From positions 124,001 to 188,000 of the forward strand of contig NZ_JAHLQK010000006.1 in NCBI RefSeq assembly GCF_018919215.1: a DNA stretch of 64,000 bases, written 5' to 3'. Below the pieces are notes generated by a model, which saw only the letters and a list, made by a program, of their open reading frames with translations, had not been told where the DNA came from and did not search any database. Every line of letters starts with the position of its first letter. Within the stretch, counting starts at the first letter, position 1. The DNA comes from Alkaliphilus flagellatus (GTDB taxonomy: Bacteria > Bacillota > Clostridia > Peptostreptococcales > Natronincolaceae). The translations under genes were made by a program, and so were the position numbers. Shown in pieces: positions 1 to 7,813 of the stretch.

Positions 1-428
1 TAATCGAAGTAGGATTTGACATTCCAGTTGATAGTATAACCTTTGATAACATTTATAAAGAACCACAGATTGAATTATTGGAAGCTGTAAAGGCTGTTGA
101 AGTGACCTATTATCCTACGGATTTAAATAACAAAAGCACATATATAGCAATTAATGATTATATAAAAGAAGGTACTACCTTAAAGCTTGAAAATAGCCTA
201 ATAAACAATGAAATAGATGCTAAAAATGTAGCCGAATGGATTTTAAATGAAAAGAATAATAGAGCTAACTTTAAAGTTGATTGGAGACAAAATCCATCCT
301 TGTGTCTAGGAGATAAAGTTAGTATAGAAAATGGATACAAGACTTATAAAATTGCTAATATAACTAAACAAGAATATAGCTATGAAGGATCCCTTCAAGG
401 AAAGACGGAAGCAAAGGGGGTAATATAA
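1..428 (+). CDS. Phage tail/baseplate protein, C-terminal part
   Basis: The reading frame is open from base 3 to the TAA at 426-428, so this is the 3' end of a gene that starts left of the window. The visible 142 residues end with a pattern (NPSLCLGDKV followed by I..Q.Y.Y.G.L.GKTEA.G) that recurs at the C-termini of siphovirus and tailocin tail or baseplate proteins. It sits directly upstream of fibre-region and lysis genes, as expected for a late tail gene. The stop overlaps the next start (TAATG). The exact tail role cannot be decided from this fragment. Confidence 0.6.
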   Translation, partial: IEVGFDIPVDSITFDNIYKEPQIELLEAVKAVEVTYYPTDLNNKSTYIAINDYIKEGTTLKLENSLINNEIDAKNVAEWILNEKNNRANFKVDWRQNPSLCLGDKVSIENGYKTYKIANITKQEYSYEGSLQGKTEAKGVI

Positions 429-838
429 TGTGGCTTGAACCTAAAACAGATTGGAATAAAGATGATTATTACAATGCTAAAGACCTAAATAGAGTTGAGA
501 ATAACACCTTAGAGTTAACTAAAATTCTAAAGCAGGAATTAGGTATTAATGTTGAGCTAGGGCCTGTAATAACTGATAGAGATTACAACAGTATAGAATT
601 TGTAGATAGCCTAAACAGAATTGAAAGAAATATCGAAGCTATTAGACTAAACCTAGTTACCCCTGTAGGCTATGAAGATATGAGAGAATGGTCCAATCAA
701 CCAACACTCCAAAGTTTTGATTTTAATGATGCAAATAGATATGAGAGAAATTTAGAACTTTTATACAAATGGACCAGGCTAATAAAGGACAGCATTATTT
801 ATTGTGGTACATTTAATTGTGGAGAGGAAGTGATTTAA
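428..838 (+). CDS. Phage tail-region protein with repeated helical motif
   Basis: A 136-aa protein with no named function. It begins W.EPKTDW..DDYYNAKDLNRVE. The motif D(L/S)NR(V/I)E.N occurs at about residues 21-27 and 62-68, with a third weaker copy, DANRYERNLELL, near residue 100, so the protein looks like three related helical segments. Proteins of this kind are common in the tail/fibre region of clostridial phages. Start and stop overlap the neighbouring genes (TAATG at both ends), indicating translational coupling. A tail-assembly or fibre-connection role is an inference from position. Confidence 0.6.
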   Translation: MWLEPKTDWNKDDYYNAKDLNRVENNTLELTKILKQELGINVELGPVITDRDYNSIEFVDSLNRIERNIEAIRLNLVTPVGYEDMREWSNQPTLQSFDFNDANRYERNLELLYKWTRLIKDSIIYCGTFNCGEEVI

Positions 839-2148
839 TGGCAAGAATATGGAAAGATAGGGCAGTAGAACATCCTAGAAGATATAAGGACCAGAATGGA
901 AATATATTAATACTTACTCCGGACCCTGGAGAAATAATGGAAGTAGGAACTCCCGTTAATGCTGCCAATCTAAATGGAATTGAAAACGATATACAAAATA
1001 TAACAGAAGTTATAAATAACTCAGATCTAAATGAGCTTAGAGGTTATGGAAGATATTCATTTGTACCATTACTTAATGATTTAGTCGTAACTGATAAGTT
1101 CTTTATAAATTCTAACACGAATAAAGCATATGCCTTAAGAGATGTTGTTACAAATGGTGGACTAACTGCACACAGTTTGTCCTTATCAACTCAAGCTATC
1201 GCTAGTAAATTTACACCCCAGATTGATTTTGAAGAAAAACATTTAGTTGTCAGGATTAATGCTAAACGTACTAGTATAGGCACACCTCTTTTTAGAATTT
1301 ATAAAGCTAATAACGGAGTACCAGGAGAACTTATAGGTAGCTATACATCTGCATATTCAGAAGGTGGGTTAGATACTACATATAAGGTCATTACATACTT
1401 TATACCTTTAACTCAAAAGTTAAATGCTAATGAAGAGTATTTTTTAGTAATTTTCAATAGATATCAAGATGGTACTTCCCCCTTGGAAATTTCATTTAGC
1501 CCTTCTAGCATAGGCAGGCCAGCACAAAACTATCTGTATTCAACTAATTGGACCACCAATCAATCAAATGTTACATGGACCAATTTTGATAATAGATCCT
1601 TAGACTTTGACCTACCACAACTATATAAAGGTAGTGTGGGTGAAAAACATATATTAGAGCAAGTTATACAAGTACCAGATCTATACTCTTGGGGAAACAT
1701 AAAGTGGGGTATATCGACTAAAGACGCGGAAGTCTTAATTCAAATTCTAGACACAAATAATAACTTGCTTAAAGAAAGTTACTCTATAGATGGCATTGAT
1801 TTATCTGATATAGACGCTACAGACTATCCAAAACTAAAATTTAGAATTGAAGTAATTAAGGGTGAAACTGCAAAGTACACAATGATAAATCCTGCAGTTA
1901 CCTTTAAAACTGTGAACACTCAGCTATATGTAATAGAAGGCTCTTACCGTGGTAACGGATCATATTCTCAAGTCATAACTTTAACAGATTATAATATTAA
2001 AATTGAGTTAGTAGTTATAAGGCCTGGTAGTGAAACGAAAATTGTATCTATGCAAAGATATGGTTCAAAAGGTTTTACTGTTTATGATAACGATGGCGAT
2101 AACACTAACTCAAACTCTTATCCATTTAAGGTGTTCTATAGGAGGTAG
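838..2148 (+). CDS. Phage tail fibre/receptor-binding-like protein
   Basis: 436 aa from the ATG at 838, which overlaps the previous stop and follows GAGAGGAAG. The N-terminus (W.DRAVEHPRRY, then ITPD.GE....GTPVNAANLNGIE) is the attachment signature of many Firmicute phage tail fibre or baseplate-adapter proteins. The remainder is beta-rich with many aromatic and Asn residues, as in carbohydrate-binding or receptor-binding domains. No catalytic motif is visible. It precedes small tail-region genes and the lysis cassette. A host-recognition function is inferred from the N-terminus and position. Confidence 0.6.
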   Translation: MARIWKDRAVEHPRRYKDQNGNILILTPDPGEIMEVGTPVNAANLNGIENDIQNITEVINNSDLNELRGYGRYSFVPLLNDLVVTDKFFINSNTNKAYALRDVVTNGGLTAHSLSLSTQAIASKFTPQIDFEEKHLVVRINAKRTSIGTPLFRIYKANNGVPGELIGSYTSAYSEGGLDTTYKVITYFIPLTQKLNANEEYFLVIFNRYQDGTSPLEISFSPSSIGRPAQNYLYSTNWTTNQSNVTWTNFDNRSLDFDLPQLYKGSVGEKHILEQVIQVPDLYSWGNIKWGISTKDAEVLIQILDTNNNLLKESYSIDGIDLSDIDATDYPKLKFRIEVIKGETAKYTMINPAVTFKTVNTQLYVIEGSYRGNGSYSQVITLTDYNIKIELVVIRPGSETKIVSMQRYGSKGFTVYDNDGDNTNSNSYPFKVFYRR

Positions 2149-2152
2149 AAAA

Positions 2153-2500
2153 ATGTACATTGTTAAAATTGAAGATAGAAAAATTGTTTCAAGTTTATAT
2201 CTAAGCCACCCTAGAAAGTTACTAGAAGGAGAAGTCACAAAAGAGATACACGACAGTATCAAGTATCTACCAGCAGAATATGAGGAAGTAGATGGAGAAA
2301 TAGTTAGTATAATCGAGCAGGAAATACCTATAGTTGAACCGCAGCCAACACTAGAAGAAAAAATAAATCTACAAATAGCACAAAATACAGCAGAAACACT
2401 AGAGGTATTAACAACATTAAGCGAAATGCAGAAAATAGAGCAAGCACAAAGTAATGCAGAAATGATCGAGTTAATATTATCACTTCAAGGAGGTATGTAA
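2153..2500 (+). CDS. Small phage protein with coiled-coil C-terminus
   Basis: 115 aa starting at the ATG at 2153, just after a strong AGGAGG site; a longer frame reaching back into the fibre gene is not needed. Residues 1-60 are a small beta-rich segment. Residues from about 65 (PTLEEKINLQIAQ...) form a long amphipathic helix rich in Gln, Glu, Leu and Ala, probably a coiled coil. It lies between the fibre gene and small CD1375-like genes. Similar small proteins accompany phage fibres, but no specific role can be given. Confidence 0.55.
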   Translation: MYIVKIEDRKIVSSLYLSHPRKLLEGEVTKEIHDSIKYLPAEYEEVDGEIVSIIEQEIPIVEPQPTLEEKINLQIAQNTAETLEVLTTLSEMQKIEQAQSNAEMIELILSLQGGM

Positions 2501-2502
2501 TT

Positions 2503-2634
2503 ATGGTATTTACGGTGAATAGCAGGATAGTACAAGACTATGTTTTATTAATAAATAAAAAATTAAAGACAATAGAAGAAGTTCCTAAACTCTTTAATTT
2601 AAAAGAAGTTGTAGAGCAATGTTTAGAACAATAA
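2503..2634 (+). CDS. CD1375-like small phage protein
   Basis: 43 aa, ATG at 2503 three bases after the previous stop, preceded by AAGGAGG. The sequence has the pattern of the tiny CD1375-type phage proteins: a hydrophobic YVLLI segment, then KTIEEVP.LF.L, then a short acidic helix. These sit between fibre and holin genes in clostridial prophages and have no known function. A frameshifted paralogue follows at 2670. Confidence 0.55.
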   Translation: MVFTVNSRIVQDYVLLINKKLKTIEEVPKLFNLKEVVEQCLEQ

Positions 2635-2669
2635 AAAATATAATAAAATTTATAAAGGAGTTGTTTATT

Positions 2670-2800
2670 ATGACATTCAAACCAAATTCAGCAATTGTGA
2701 GAAGCTATGTAATTTTGATTTTAGCGGATAAAATGGAATATGACGAAGTGCCTAAGCTGTTAATCTTCGTGAAGCAGTACAAGAAGCATTAGAAATTTAA
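2670..2800 (+). pseudogene. CD1375-like small protein, frameshifted copy
   Basis: The ATG at 2670 (ribosome site AAAGGAG) opens a frame whose first 30 residues parallel the preceding 43-aa gene (SYVILILADK, then DEVPKLL). The frame then drifts and stops at 2790-2792. Shifting the frame just after CTGTTA near 2762 restores the expected ending (L.EAVQEALEI, stop at 2798-2800). A single lost A in a TTAAAT run explains this. It could be a sequencing error or real decay. Confidence 0.5.
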
Positions 2801-2802
2801 CC

Positions 2803-2831
2803 CGAGAAGGGCTTTTTTTATGCCCTTCTTG
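2803..2831 (+). terminator. Hairpin after tail-region genes
   Basis: GAGAAGGGC, a seven-T loop region and GCCCTTCTT form an inverted repeat directly after the frameshifted small gene. The T run lies inside the loop rather than after the stem, so termination may be weak. Confidence 0.45.
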
Positions 2832-2944
2832 CAATCGTAGGGCAAACACATATAAATTTTTAGGGCTTAGTCCTTTTATTTTCATGGATTAATAAGTATA
2901 ATTTATTATGTGAAGCAAAAGAAAAGAGAGGAAGGAGATTTAAC

Positions 2945-3349
2945 TTGAATATAGATATTTCATATGAAATTCCAAATGCAAAAGAATACAATAATTTAAG
3001 GATAATTTCAGGATTGAGTCCTAAGGATGAAGCAGCATCAGAAATAGGATTGAAAAATTCCATTTTTATGATTACTTTAAGAGATTCTGATAAATTAATT
3101 GGTATGGGAAGAATTATAGGAGATGGAGGATGCCTTTATCATATAGTAGATATCGCTGTTGCCCCTTCTTATCAAGGCAATGGATTCGGTAATTTAATTA
3201 TGTCAGAAATAACTAAATATCTAGATAATCACGCACCAAAGGGTTCCTATGTAAGCTTAATCGCTGATGTTCCTGCTGATAGATTATATAAAAAGTTTGG
3301 ATTTGATTATTCAGCACCAAAGTCTGTTGGCATGGCAAAAAGGTATTAA
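2945..3349 (+). CDS. GNAT family N-acetyltransferase
   Basis: 134 aa from a TTG start at 2945, placed six bases after GGAAGGAGA; no ATG gives a better start. The GNAT acetyl-CoA site is clear: IVDIAVAPSYQGNGFGNLIM at about residues 66-85 contains the Q-x-x-G-x-G pyrophosphate loop, followed by a helix and the late motif ADRLYKKFGF. The enzyme transfers an acetyl group from acetyl-CoA to an amine; the substrate cannot be read. It lies between tail and lysis genes with its own leader, so it is a prophage accessory (moron) gene. Confidence 0.85.
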   Translation: MNIDISYEIPNAKEYNNLRIISGLSPKDEAASEIGLKNSIFMITLRDSDKLIGMGRIIGDGGCLYHIVDIAVAPSYQGNGFGNLIMSEITKYLDNHAPKGSYVSLIADVPADRLYKKFGFDYSAPKSVGMAKRY

Positions 3350-3416
3350 AAATTAACATTAACATTATCTAATACCTATATTTTATTTAACAAGAAGAGA
3401 TTAAGTTTAACTTTAC

Positions 3417-3451
3417 AAAAAAGAACTTGGATAAGCCATGTTCTTTTTTTA
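3417..3451 (+). terminator. Rho-independent terminator after GNAT gene
   Basis: AAGAAC and GTTCTT flank a 13-base loop and are followed by seven or eight T residues. The stem is short, so it may be leaky into the lysis genes. Confidence 0.6.
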
Positions 3452-3472
3452 TGCGATTTTGGAGGTGAAAAC

Positions 3473-4192
3473 ATGAAAAGATATATAGTAGTTATTGACC
3501 CTGGACATGGGGGGACTGATCCAGGAGCAGTAGGCCCTACAGGACTAAAAGAAAATCATGTAGCATGGCGAATAGCATGTATGGTAGCAGATATCCTAAT
3601 GCGATATGGAATAGAAGTTATATTTACACGTGTTGGAGATGAAAAAATCAGCTTAGATAAAAGAGTTCAGATAGCGAACAAATCTAAAGCTGATTTTTTT
3701 ATATCTATTCATATTAATAGTGCAAGCAATCCTTTAGCTACAGGAACAGAAGTATTTGCGTATTCTAAAGCCTCAGAGGGAAACAAACTAGCAGGAACAA
3801 TATTAGATAGTCTATTAAAAGAGATAAATCTGAAAAACAGAGGAATAAAATACGATAGATTACAAGTTGTTGCAACTACTAAAATACCAGCTTGTCTAGT
3901 AGAAGTAGCTTTTATTAATAATCCTACGGAGGAACAGTTATTAAAACAGGATGAATTTTTAGAGAAGGCAGCTGTAGGAATTGCAAAAGGAATATTAAAT
4001 CATATTGGTATTGATTATATGTCAAAGGAGGATAAGTCTATGAGTTGGGAAGAAAAGCAAGGATTAGAGCATCTTGAGAACTTGGTAAAAAAGAAAATCA
4101 TTGATAGTCCAGATTACTGGAAAGATAGATTATTAGAACCCATGCCGACATGGGCCGTATTTGCCTTAATAGACAGAATTACAGATAAATAG
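3473..4192 (+). CDS. N-acetylmuramoyl-L-alanine amidase (Amidase_3), endolysin
   Basis: 239 aa, ATG at 3473 after GGAGGTG. The zinc amidase domain covers residues 1-180. Visible metal and catalytic residues are the His of DPGHGG, the Glu of LKENH, the His of SIHINSA and the Glu of LVEVAF. It cleaves the bond between muramic acid and L-alanine in peptidoglycan. Residues 180-239 form a helical C-terminal segment of unknown role, perhaps cell-wall targeting. It is followed 15 bases later by a holin-like gene, forming the first half of a lysis cassette. Confidence 0.88.
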   Translation: MKRYIVVIDPGHGGTDPGAVGPTGLKENHVAWRIACMVADILMRYGIEVIFTRVGDEKISLDKRVQIANKSKADFFISIHINSASNPLATGTEVFAYSKASEGNKLAGTILDSLLKEINLKNRGIKYDRLQVVATTKIPACLVEVAFINNPTEEQLLKQDEFLEKAAVGIAKGILNHIGIDYMSKEDKSMSWEEKQGLEHLENLVKKKIIDSPDYWKDRLLEPMPTWAVFALIDRITDK

Positions 4193-4207
4193 AAAGTAGG
4201 TGCATAC

Positions 4208-4432
4208 ATGGAACAACAACTTTTAAATTTAGCAGCAGGAAATGGACTTTGGGCAGCATTATATGTATTTCTTTTTATATATGTACTATACGATAGCAGA
4301 CATAGAGAGAAAAAGTATCAAGAAACTATAAGTGAAAATCAATCAGTAATTAAAAACCTTACAGAGAAATTTGGAGTAGTAGACAATATCCAGCAAGATG
4401 TACACGAAATAAAAGCGGTATTAAGGAGGTAA
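4208..4432 (+). CDS. BhlA/UviB-like holin
   Basis: 74 aa with one N-terminal membrane segment (GLWAALYVFLFIYVLYDSR, residues about 13-31) followed by a charged coiled coil ending in VHEIKAVL. This is the architecture of the BhlA/UviB family, membrane proteins linked to bacteriocin release and phage lysis. It lies between two amidase genes with very short spacing, consistent with a role in letting the amidase reach the wall. Confidence 0.8.
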   Translation: MEQQLLNLAAGNGLWAALYVFLFIYVLYDSRHREKKYQETISENQSVIKNLTEKFGVVDNIQQDVHEIKAVLRR

Positions 4433-4436
4433 GGAA

Positions 4437-5057
4437 ATGTACAGCTACATAGTAGACCACATTCCAAAGGGAAATAAAAGACTGGGGACTAAATTGCAAC
4501 CTGAATCAATCACTATACATAATACAGGCAATCCCACTAGTACAGCTAGAAATGAACGAGGGTGGCTTACTAATCCATATAATACTAGCTCTACAAGTTT
4601 TCATATTGCAATCGATGAAAAAGAAGTAGTGGAATGTATACCATTGGATGAAATAGCTCACCACTCAGGAAACAAGCAAGGGAATTTAACTTCTATAGGA
4701 GTTGAAATTTGCGAGAGTGGTAACCAAGAAAAGGTGTGGGACAATGCTATTAAATTAATTGCAAAGCTATTATTTGATCGTGGCTGGGGATTAGACAAAG
4801 TAACTACACACAAAAAATGGAATGGAAAGAACTGCCCAAGACTAATCCTTCCTAGATGGAATAAGTTTATGGGTAAAGTAGAGAAAGAATTATCTAAACT
4901 GTATAGTATCAAGAATCAAGGAGTAAGTGAATGGGCAATTGAAGCATGGGAATGGGGAAAACAAAAAGGTGTTATTGATGGGACAAGACCCAAAGATGCA
5001 GCTACTAGAGAAGAAATGACAACTATGTTATATAGAATGAAGGAGGAAGATAAATGA
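4437..5057 (+). CDS. N-acetylmuramoyl-L-alanine amidase (Amidase_2/PGRP type), endolysin
   Basis: 206 aa, ATG at 4437 after AAGGAGGTAAGGA. The T7-lysozyme-like domain covers residues 20-150, with zinc ligands suggested by IHNTG, HHSGN and THKKWNGKNCP. Residues 163-205 (SEWAIEAWEWGKQKGVIDG..., then ATREEMTTMLYRM) resemble one S-layer homology repeat, which would tether the enzyme to secondary wall polymers. The TGA stop overlaps the holin ATG (ATGA). Two amidases of unrelated fold in one lysis cassette is unusual but seen in clostridial prophages. Confidence 0.85.
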   Translation: MYSYIVDHIPKGNKRLGTKLQPESITIHNTGNPTSTARNERGWLTNPYNTSSTSFHIAIDEKEVVECIPLDEIAHHSGNKQGNLTSIGVEICESGNQEKVWDNAIKLIAKLLFDRGWGLDKVTTHKKWNGKNCPRLILPRWNKFMGKVEKELSKLYSIKNQGVSEWAIEAWEWGKQKGVIDGTRPKDAATREEMTTMLYRMKEEDK

Positions 5058-5404
5058 TCGAATTAATTCAAAGTTTTATAATGATAAATTTAATTGAAGT
5101 TGCTGGCACAATTATTGTTGTTACAATTGGATTATGGCTGTATAAAAGAGGGCAAGAAGATTTTCTAAGAAAGTTAGTATTAGCACTTGCAACAGAAGCT
5201 GAAAAGCAATTAGGTAGTGGTACAGGTGAATTAAAATATGCAATGGTAGTAGAAAGGATATATGAGATTACCCCTGGTATTTTAAAACTACTGTATAGTA
5301 AGAAACAGATTGATAAGATGATTGAAGATGCTGTAGAGTATTTAAAAAGATATTTAGCAAGTGGAAAAAACTTATTAGGGTATGATAAAGAAATAAATGG
5401 GTAG
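5054..5404 (+). CDS. LL-H-like phage holin
   Basis: 116 aa with one N-terminal membrane helix (about residues 15-32, ending WLYKRGQ), then an amphipathic region with EAEKQLGSGTGELKYAMV. This matches the LL-H type holin family (phage_holin_6-like), in which a single TM precedes a soluble helical domain with this conserved stretch. The start is coupled to the amidase stop by ATGA. With the upstream BhlA/UviB-like gene, the prophage carries two holin-type proteins. Confidence 0.8.
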   Translation: MIELIQSFIMINLIEVAGTIIVVTIGLWLYKRGQEDFLRKLVLALATEAEKQLGSGTGELKYAMVVERIYEITPGILKLLYSKKQIDKMIEDAVEYLKRYLASGKNLLGYDKEING

Positions 5405-5428
5405 CTTATGCTACCCATTTATTTCTTT
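5387..5428. terminator. Bidirectional terminator between holin and minus-strand gene
   Basis: A perfect 19-bp stem (AAAGAAATAAATGGGTAGC and its complement) with a TTAT loop. A-rich and T-rich arms lie on both sides, so it can terminate transcripts from either direction. The holin stop codon and the stop of the converging minus-strand gene both lie inside the stem. Confidence 0.85.
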
Positions 5429-6390
5429 AATATGTCATCTATTGATATTGTGAATGAACTTTCTGTGTACTCATTAAATATATCATCTTGATAGGTTATA
5501 ACTGTAACATTTAAATAATCATTAATAAGATCAATCTTTGTGAATTGTTGTTCTTCAGAACACTCTCTAAATAGTGTGATTTCTCTTGTAGTGGTATTTA
5601 AAAGATATAAATTCCCACCCGTAGATACAGTTCCATAAGCATGGCCAATTATAACTAATAAATACTCATTATTAATCCAAATAGCATCTTTTGGAATGTT
5701 GCTTTCAGAAGGTTCAATAAGTAAATCAGAAGAGGAAGTAGTTGTATTGTATAGGTATAAGCTACCCAGCTGCTCCCATTCGAATGGAGATATATAAGCA
5801 AACTTATCCTTATTTGGAGAAATGATTGGCATTGACGGTGTATTGTTATTGATTATTATTTTATTATCATCTTTTTCTATAAAAATAGAGTTATACTCAT
5901 CGAAATAAAGTGATTGATCAGATGAGAGAGTTTCAATAAATTTACCCATAATAATATCATTCCTTTCATAATTAATACTATTTAAAACCTGGGGATGACG
6001 TGAAATTTCTTCTTCAAGTCCTATTTTAGGCAATATTAAACATTTAATATTTAGTTGATTTTCCAAACTATTGATATAATCAATCATACCAGAAGAAGGA
6101 TCTAAAGGTACAACTAAAACCCAAAAGTCAGGGTCATGTTCTTTTGCAGTTATTACAGAATCATAAATTGCAGGTTTTGCAGGAAATTTTTTCTACTTTT
6201 TGCATTGAAATATCCACTTTCTCTTATATCCTAAATTCAATGGTAGTCGTTCAAAAGTATATGCTACGATGTCTCTGCCTTTATCGCCACCACCATTTCC
6301 ATGCCATTCTATGTTTAAAAATGAATTGTAACTAAGTATACTGAAAGTTAATTTCTCAAACTGCGTATGACTAATTAAAGACCATTCCAT
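5419..6390 (-). pseudogene. Restriction-endonuclease-like/DUF4652-like fusion interrupted by an amber codon
   Basis: Read on the minus strand, a frame of 324 codons runs from ATG at 6390 to 5419 and is broken once, by TAG at codon 66 (plus-strand 6193-6195). Residues 1-65 look like the N-terminus of an Mrr-like PD-(D/E)xK nuclease (GGGDKGRDIVAY, then WIFQCKK, giving the D and Q-x-K of the active site). Beyond the stop, about 100 further residues lead into a beta-propeller-like segment (ISPNKDKFAYISPFEWEQL) resembling DUF4652. The stop falls right after the catalytic Lys. It is probably a nonsense mutation; readthrough or separate expression of the 222-aa C-terminal part from the ATG at 6087 is possible. 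Confidence 0.6.
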
Positions 6391-6680
6391 ATAATACCCC
6401 CTATTAAGTATAATTAATTACATTATACTATATATCTTATACCCAATTTCTACTGAAACATATAATTTGTTCCTATATATTAAAAACATGCAGTAATTTT
6501 ATCTGTTTATGCCGGAATAACATTTTTATGCGAGGAAAATTATTTCTTATCTATATAACATGGGTAAGGATTATTTAGATGATGGCGAACTAAATAAGAG
6601 TGTATAGAATTTTGGAGTGGTTGACAAATTGCACGTTTATAGGCGAAACAGTTACATAGCACGTAGTATGCAACCATTTA

Positions 6681-6718
6681 AGGGGAGCACCTATTAATTT
6701 AGGTTACTCCCCTTTTTT
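6681..6718 (+). terminator. Rho-independent terminator
   Basis: AGGGGAG...CCT and AGG...CTCCCCT pair across an AT-rich loop and are followed by six T residues. No gene is evident directly upstream. Confidence 0.7.
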
Positions 6719-6828
6719 ATTGATTACTTGGCTTTATTATAATTTTGTTCAAGCTATTTTGCTTTTATACATATATTATAAAATAAATTATATTTAATGT
6801 GTAAGGTAATGTGCAAGGTAATGTGTTA

Positions 6829-6857
6829 GGGTAGGGCTTAGGCTCTACCTTTTTTGT
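6829..6857 (+). terminator. Family terminator, copy 1
   Basis: GGTAGGGCTTAGGCTCTACC followed by a T run: the stem GGTAG(A/G)GC / GCTCTACC with a TTAG loop. The same hairpin recurs at 7170, 7401 and 7784 downstream of the tiny-protein modules. Confidence 0.7.
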
Positions 6858-6874
6858 TTTTACCTAGATATATC

Positions 6875-6901
6875 ACAATATATGGGTAATTTCATAATAT
6901 A
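6875..6901 (+). promoter_or_regulatory. Sigma-K-type promoter, module 1
   Basis: AC at 6875-6876 and CATAATATA starting at 6893 are separated by 16 bases. This fits the mother-cell sigma-K pattern (AC, about 16-17 bases, CATAnnnTA). Two further copies with exactly the same 16-base gap occur at 7217 and 7451. No sigma-A promoter is evident here. Confidence 0.55.
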
Positions 6902-6978
6902 TATTACAGCTACTAACAATTTTAAAACAGAAAGAGGGGTTGGATATATAGTAGCAATTGAAGAAGGAGGTGTAATAT

Positions 6979-7134
6979 ATGAGTGAAAACGTTGAAAATA
7001 AAGGTTTATTTGGAGGCTGTGGTTGTGGTGGTTTTTTCGGAGGCGGTTTCATTTCCTTCATCTTTATAATTATTATATTATGTTTTGTATTTGGACTATT
7101 TGGACGTGAACGTAGATGCGGATGTGGGTGTTAG
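6979..7134 (+). CDS. Tiny Gly/Cys-rich hydrophobic protein (YjcZ-like), probable spore protein
   Basis: 51 aa, ATG at 6979, nine bases after a strong AAGGAGG. The protein is MSENVENKGLFGG, a CGCGGFFGGG segment, one very hydrophobic helix (FISFIFIIIILCFVFGLFG) and a C-terminal RCGCGC. This composition resembles the small YjcZ-type sporulation proteins. A sigma-K-like promoter lies upstream and a strong terminator downstream, so it is a single-gene unit probably made in the mother cell late in sporulation and deposited in the spore envelope. The role is an inference. Confidence 0.65.
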   Translation: MSENVENKGLFGGCGCGGFFGGGFISFIFIIIILCFVFGLFGRERRCGCGC

Positions 7135-7169
7135 TTCAGTAATTGTAAAAGACAAAGGAAAGGTGATTA

Positions 7170-7199
7170 GGGTAGAGCATAAGCTTTACCCTTTTTTTA
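7170..7199 (+). terminator. Family terminator, copy 2
   Basis: GGGTAGAGCATAAGCTTTACCC followed by seven T residues; same family as 6829, 7401 and 7784. Confidence 0.75.
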
Positions 7200-7216
7200 T
7201 TTTGTATAGATATATC

Positions 7217-7430
7217 ACAGTATATAATTTGTTTCATAATATATATTACAACTAAAGATGAAGCCACTTATATATCGCAACTCACTCATTTTCAAAAGGG
7301 TAGTAAAATATATGTTTTCTTTTATCTTCTTAATTATTTATATTATGTTGTGCATATTGACGTGAATTTTTTAATTGTAAAAGATAAGGGAAACATAACT
7401 AGGGTAGAGCTTAGGCTTTACCTTTTTTTA
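7217..7430 (+). pseudogene. Decayed middle copy of the tiny-protein module
   Basis: This stretch repeats the neighbouring modules: a sigma-K-like promoter (AC at 7217-7218, CATA at 7235), a coding remnant (ATGTTTTCTTTTATCTTC..., about 7311-7370) matching the hydrophobic helix and the GRE/TGA region of the 51-aa gene, the ATTGTAAAAGATAAGG trailer, and the family terminator at 7401-7430. The first part of the coding sequence and the Cys-rich tail are missing or mutated, so no Gly/Cys protein is made. Confidence 0.6.
7401..7430 (+). terminator. Family terminator, copy 3
   Basis: GGGTAGAGCTTAGGCTTTACC followed by a run of seven T residues; downstream of the decayed module. Confidence 0.7.
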
Positions 7431-7450
7431 TTTTCAACATGAAATGTAGA

Positions 7451-7477
7451 ACAGTTTATACGAAATTTCATAATATA
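7451..7477 (+). promoter_or_regulatory. Sigma-K-type promoter, module 3
   Basis: AC at 7451-7452, 16 bases, then CATAATATA at 7469. The flank TTTCATAATATATATTACAAC is shared with the two promoters upstream, although the sequence between the -35 and -10 elements differs. Confidence 0.55.
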
Positions 7478-7561
7478 TATTACAACTAAGTATAGTCCTA
7501 AAAGATAAATTAAGTTGTGTATTTAGTAGTACTTAAAATAAAAAAAAGGTAGGTGTCATAT

Positions 7562-7765
7562 ATGTCTGAAATTGCTACAAAAGGTGGATGCTCTGGTGGT
7601 TTTTTTGGAAATCGAAGTAGTTTACTTTTCTTCTTTTTGATCTTAGTGATAATTTTCTGTAACTGTGGTATTTTTAAGGGATCAGGAGATAGCTTATTAT
7701 TCTTCTTCCTATTACTTGTTGTACTATTTTGTGGATGCGGACGTGACGGATTCTTATTCTTCTAA
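7562..7765 (+). CDS. Tiny Phe/Leu/Cys-rich membrane protein, probable spore protein
   Basis: 67 aa from the ATG at 7562, six bases after AGGTAGGTG; an in-frame GTG at 7553 lies inside that ribosome site and is unlikely. The protein has two hydrophobic helices, each ending in a Cys-containing turn (IIFCNCG and LFCGCGRDG), as if the unit of the 51-aa neighbour were doubled. The N-terminus (MSEIATKGGCSGGFFG) is related to that of the 51-aa protein. It has the same promoter and terminator arrangement, so the same sporulation role is inferred. Confidence 0.62.
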   Translation: MSEIATKGGCSGGFFGNRSSLLFFFLILVIIFCNCGIFKGSGDSLLFFFLLLVVLFCGCGRDGFLFF

Positions 7766-7783
7766 AAAGAAGATTAACAGAAT

Positions 7784-7813
7784 TGGGGTAGGGCTTAGGC
7801 TCTACCCTTTTTT
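7784..7813 (+). terminator. Family terminator, copy 4
   Basis: GGGGTAGGGCTTAGGCTCTACCC followed by seven T residues: a near-perfect stem and the best copy of the family. Confidence 0.8.

Larger units (their letters stand above)
6391..6869. other. Intergenic region with two terminators and no gene
   Basis: No open frame of convincing length is present. A TTGACA at 6624 is followed at a poor spacing by AT-rich sequence. The region holds a hairpin terminator at 6681-6718 and a second at 6829-6857. The second belongs to the same repeated terminator family as three others downstream, so the gene that once preceded it seems to be lost. A short direct repeat (AAGGTAATGTG twice) lies at 6804-6826. 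Confidence 0.5.

Noticed and set aside
1-5404. Possible link between the phage tail genes and the contractile-like cluster at 48-64 kb
   Set aside because: No shared sequence or gene type was seen; the tail genes look like ordinary prophage genes and the two lie over 40 kb apart, separated by core genome.
6144-6335. Plus-strand frame of 63 codons
   Set aside because: It is antisense to the interrupted nuclease-like gene and has no features of its own.
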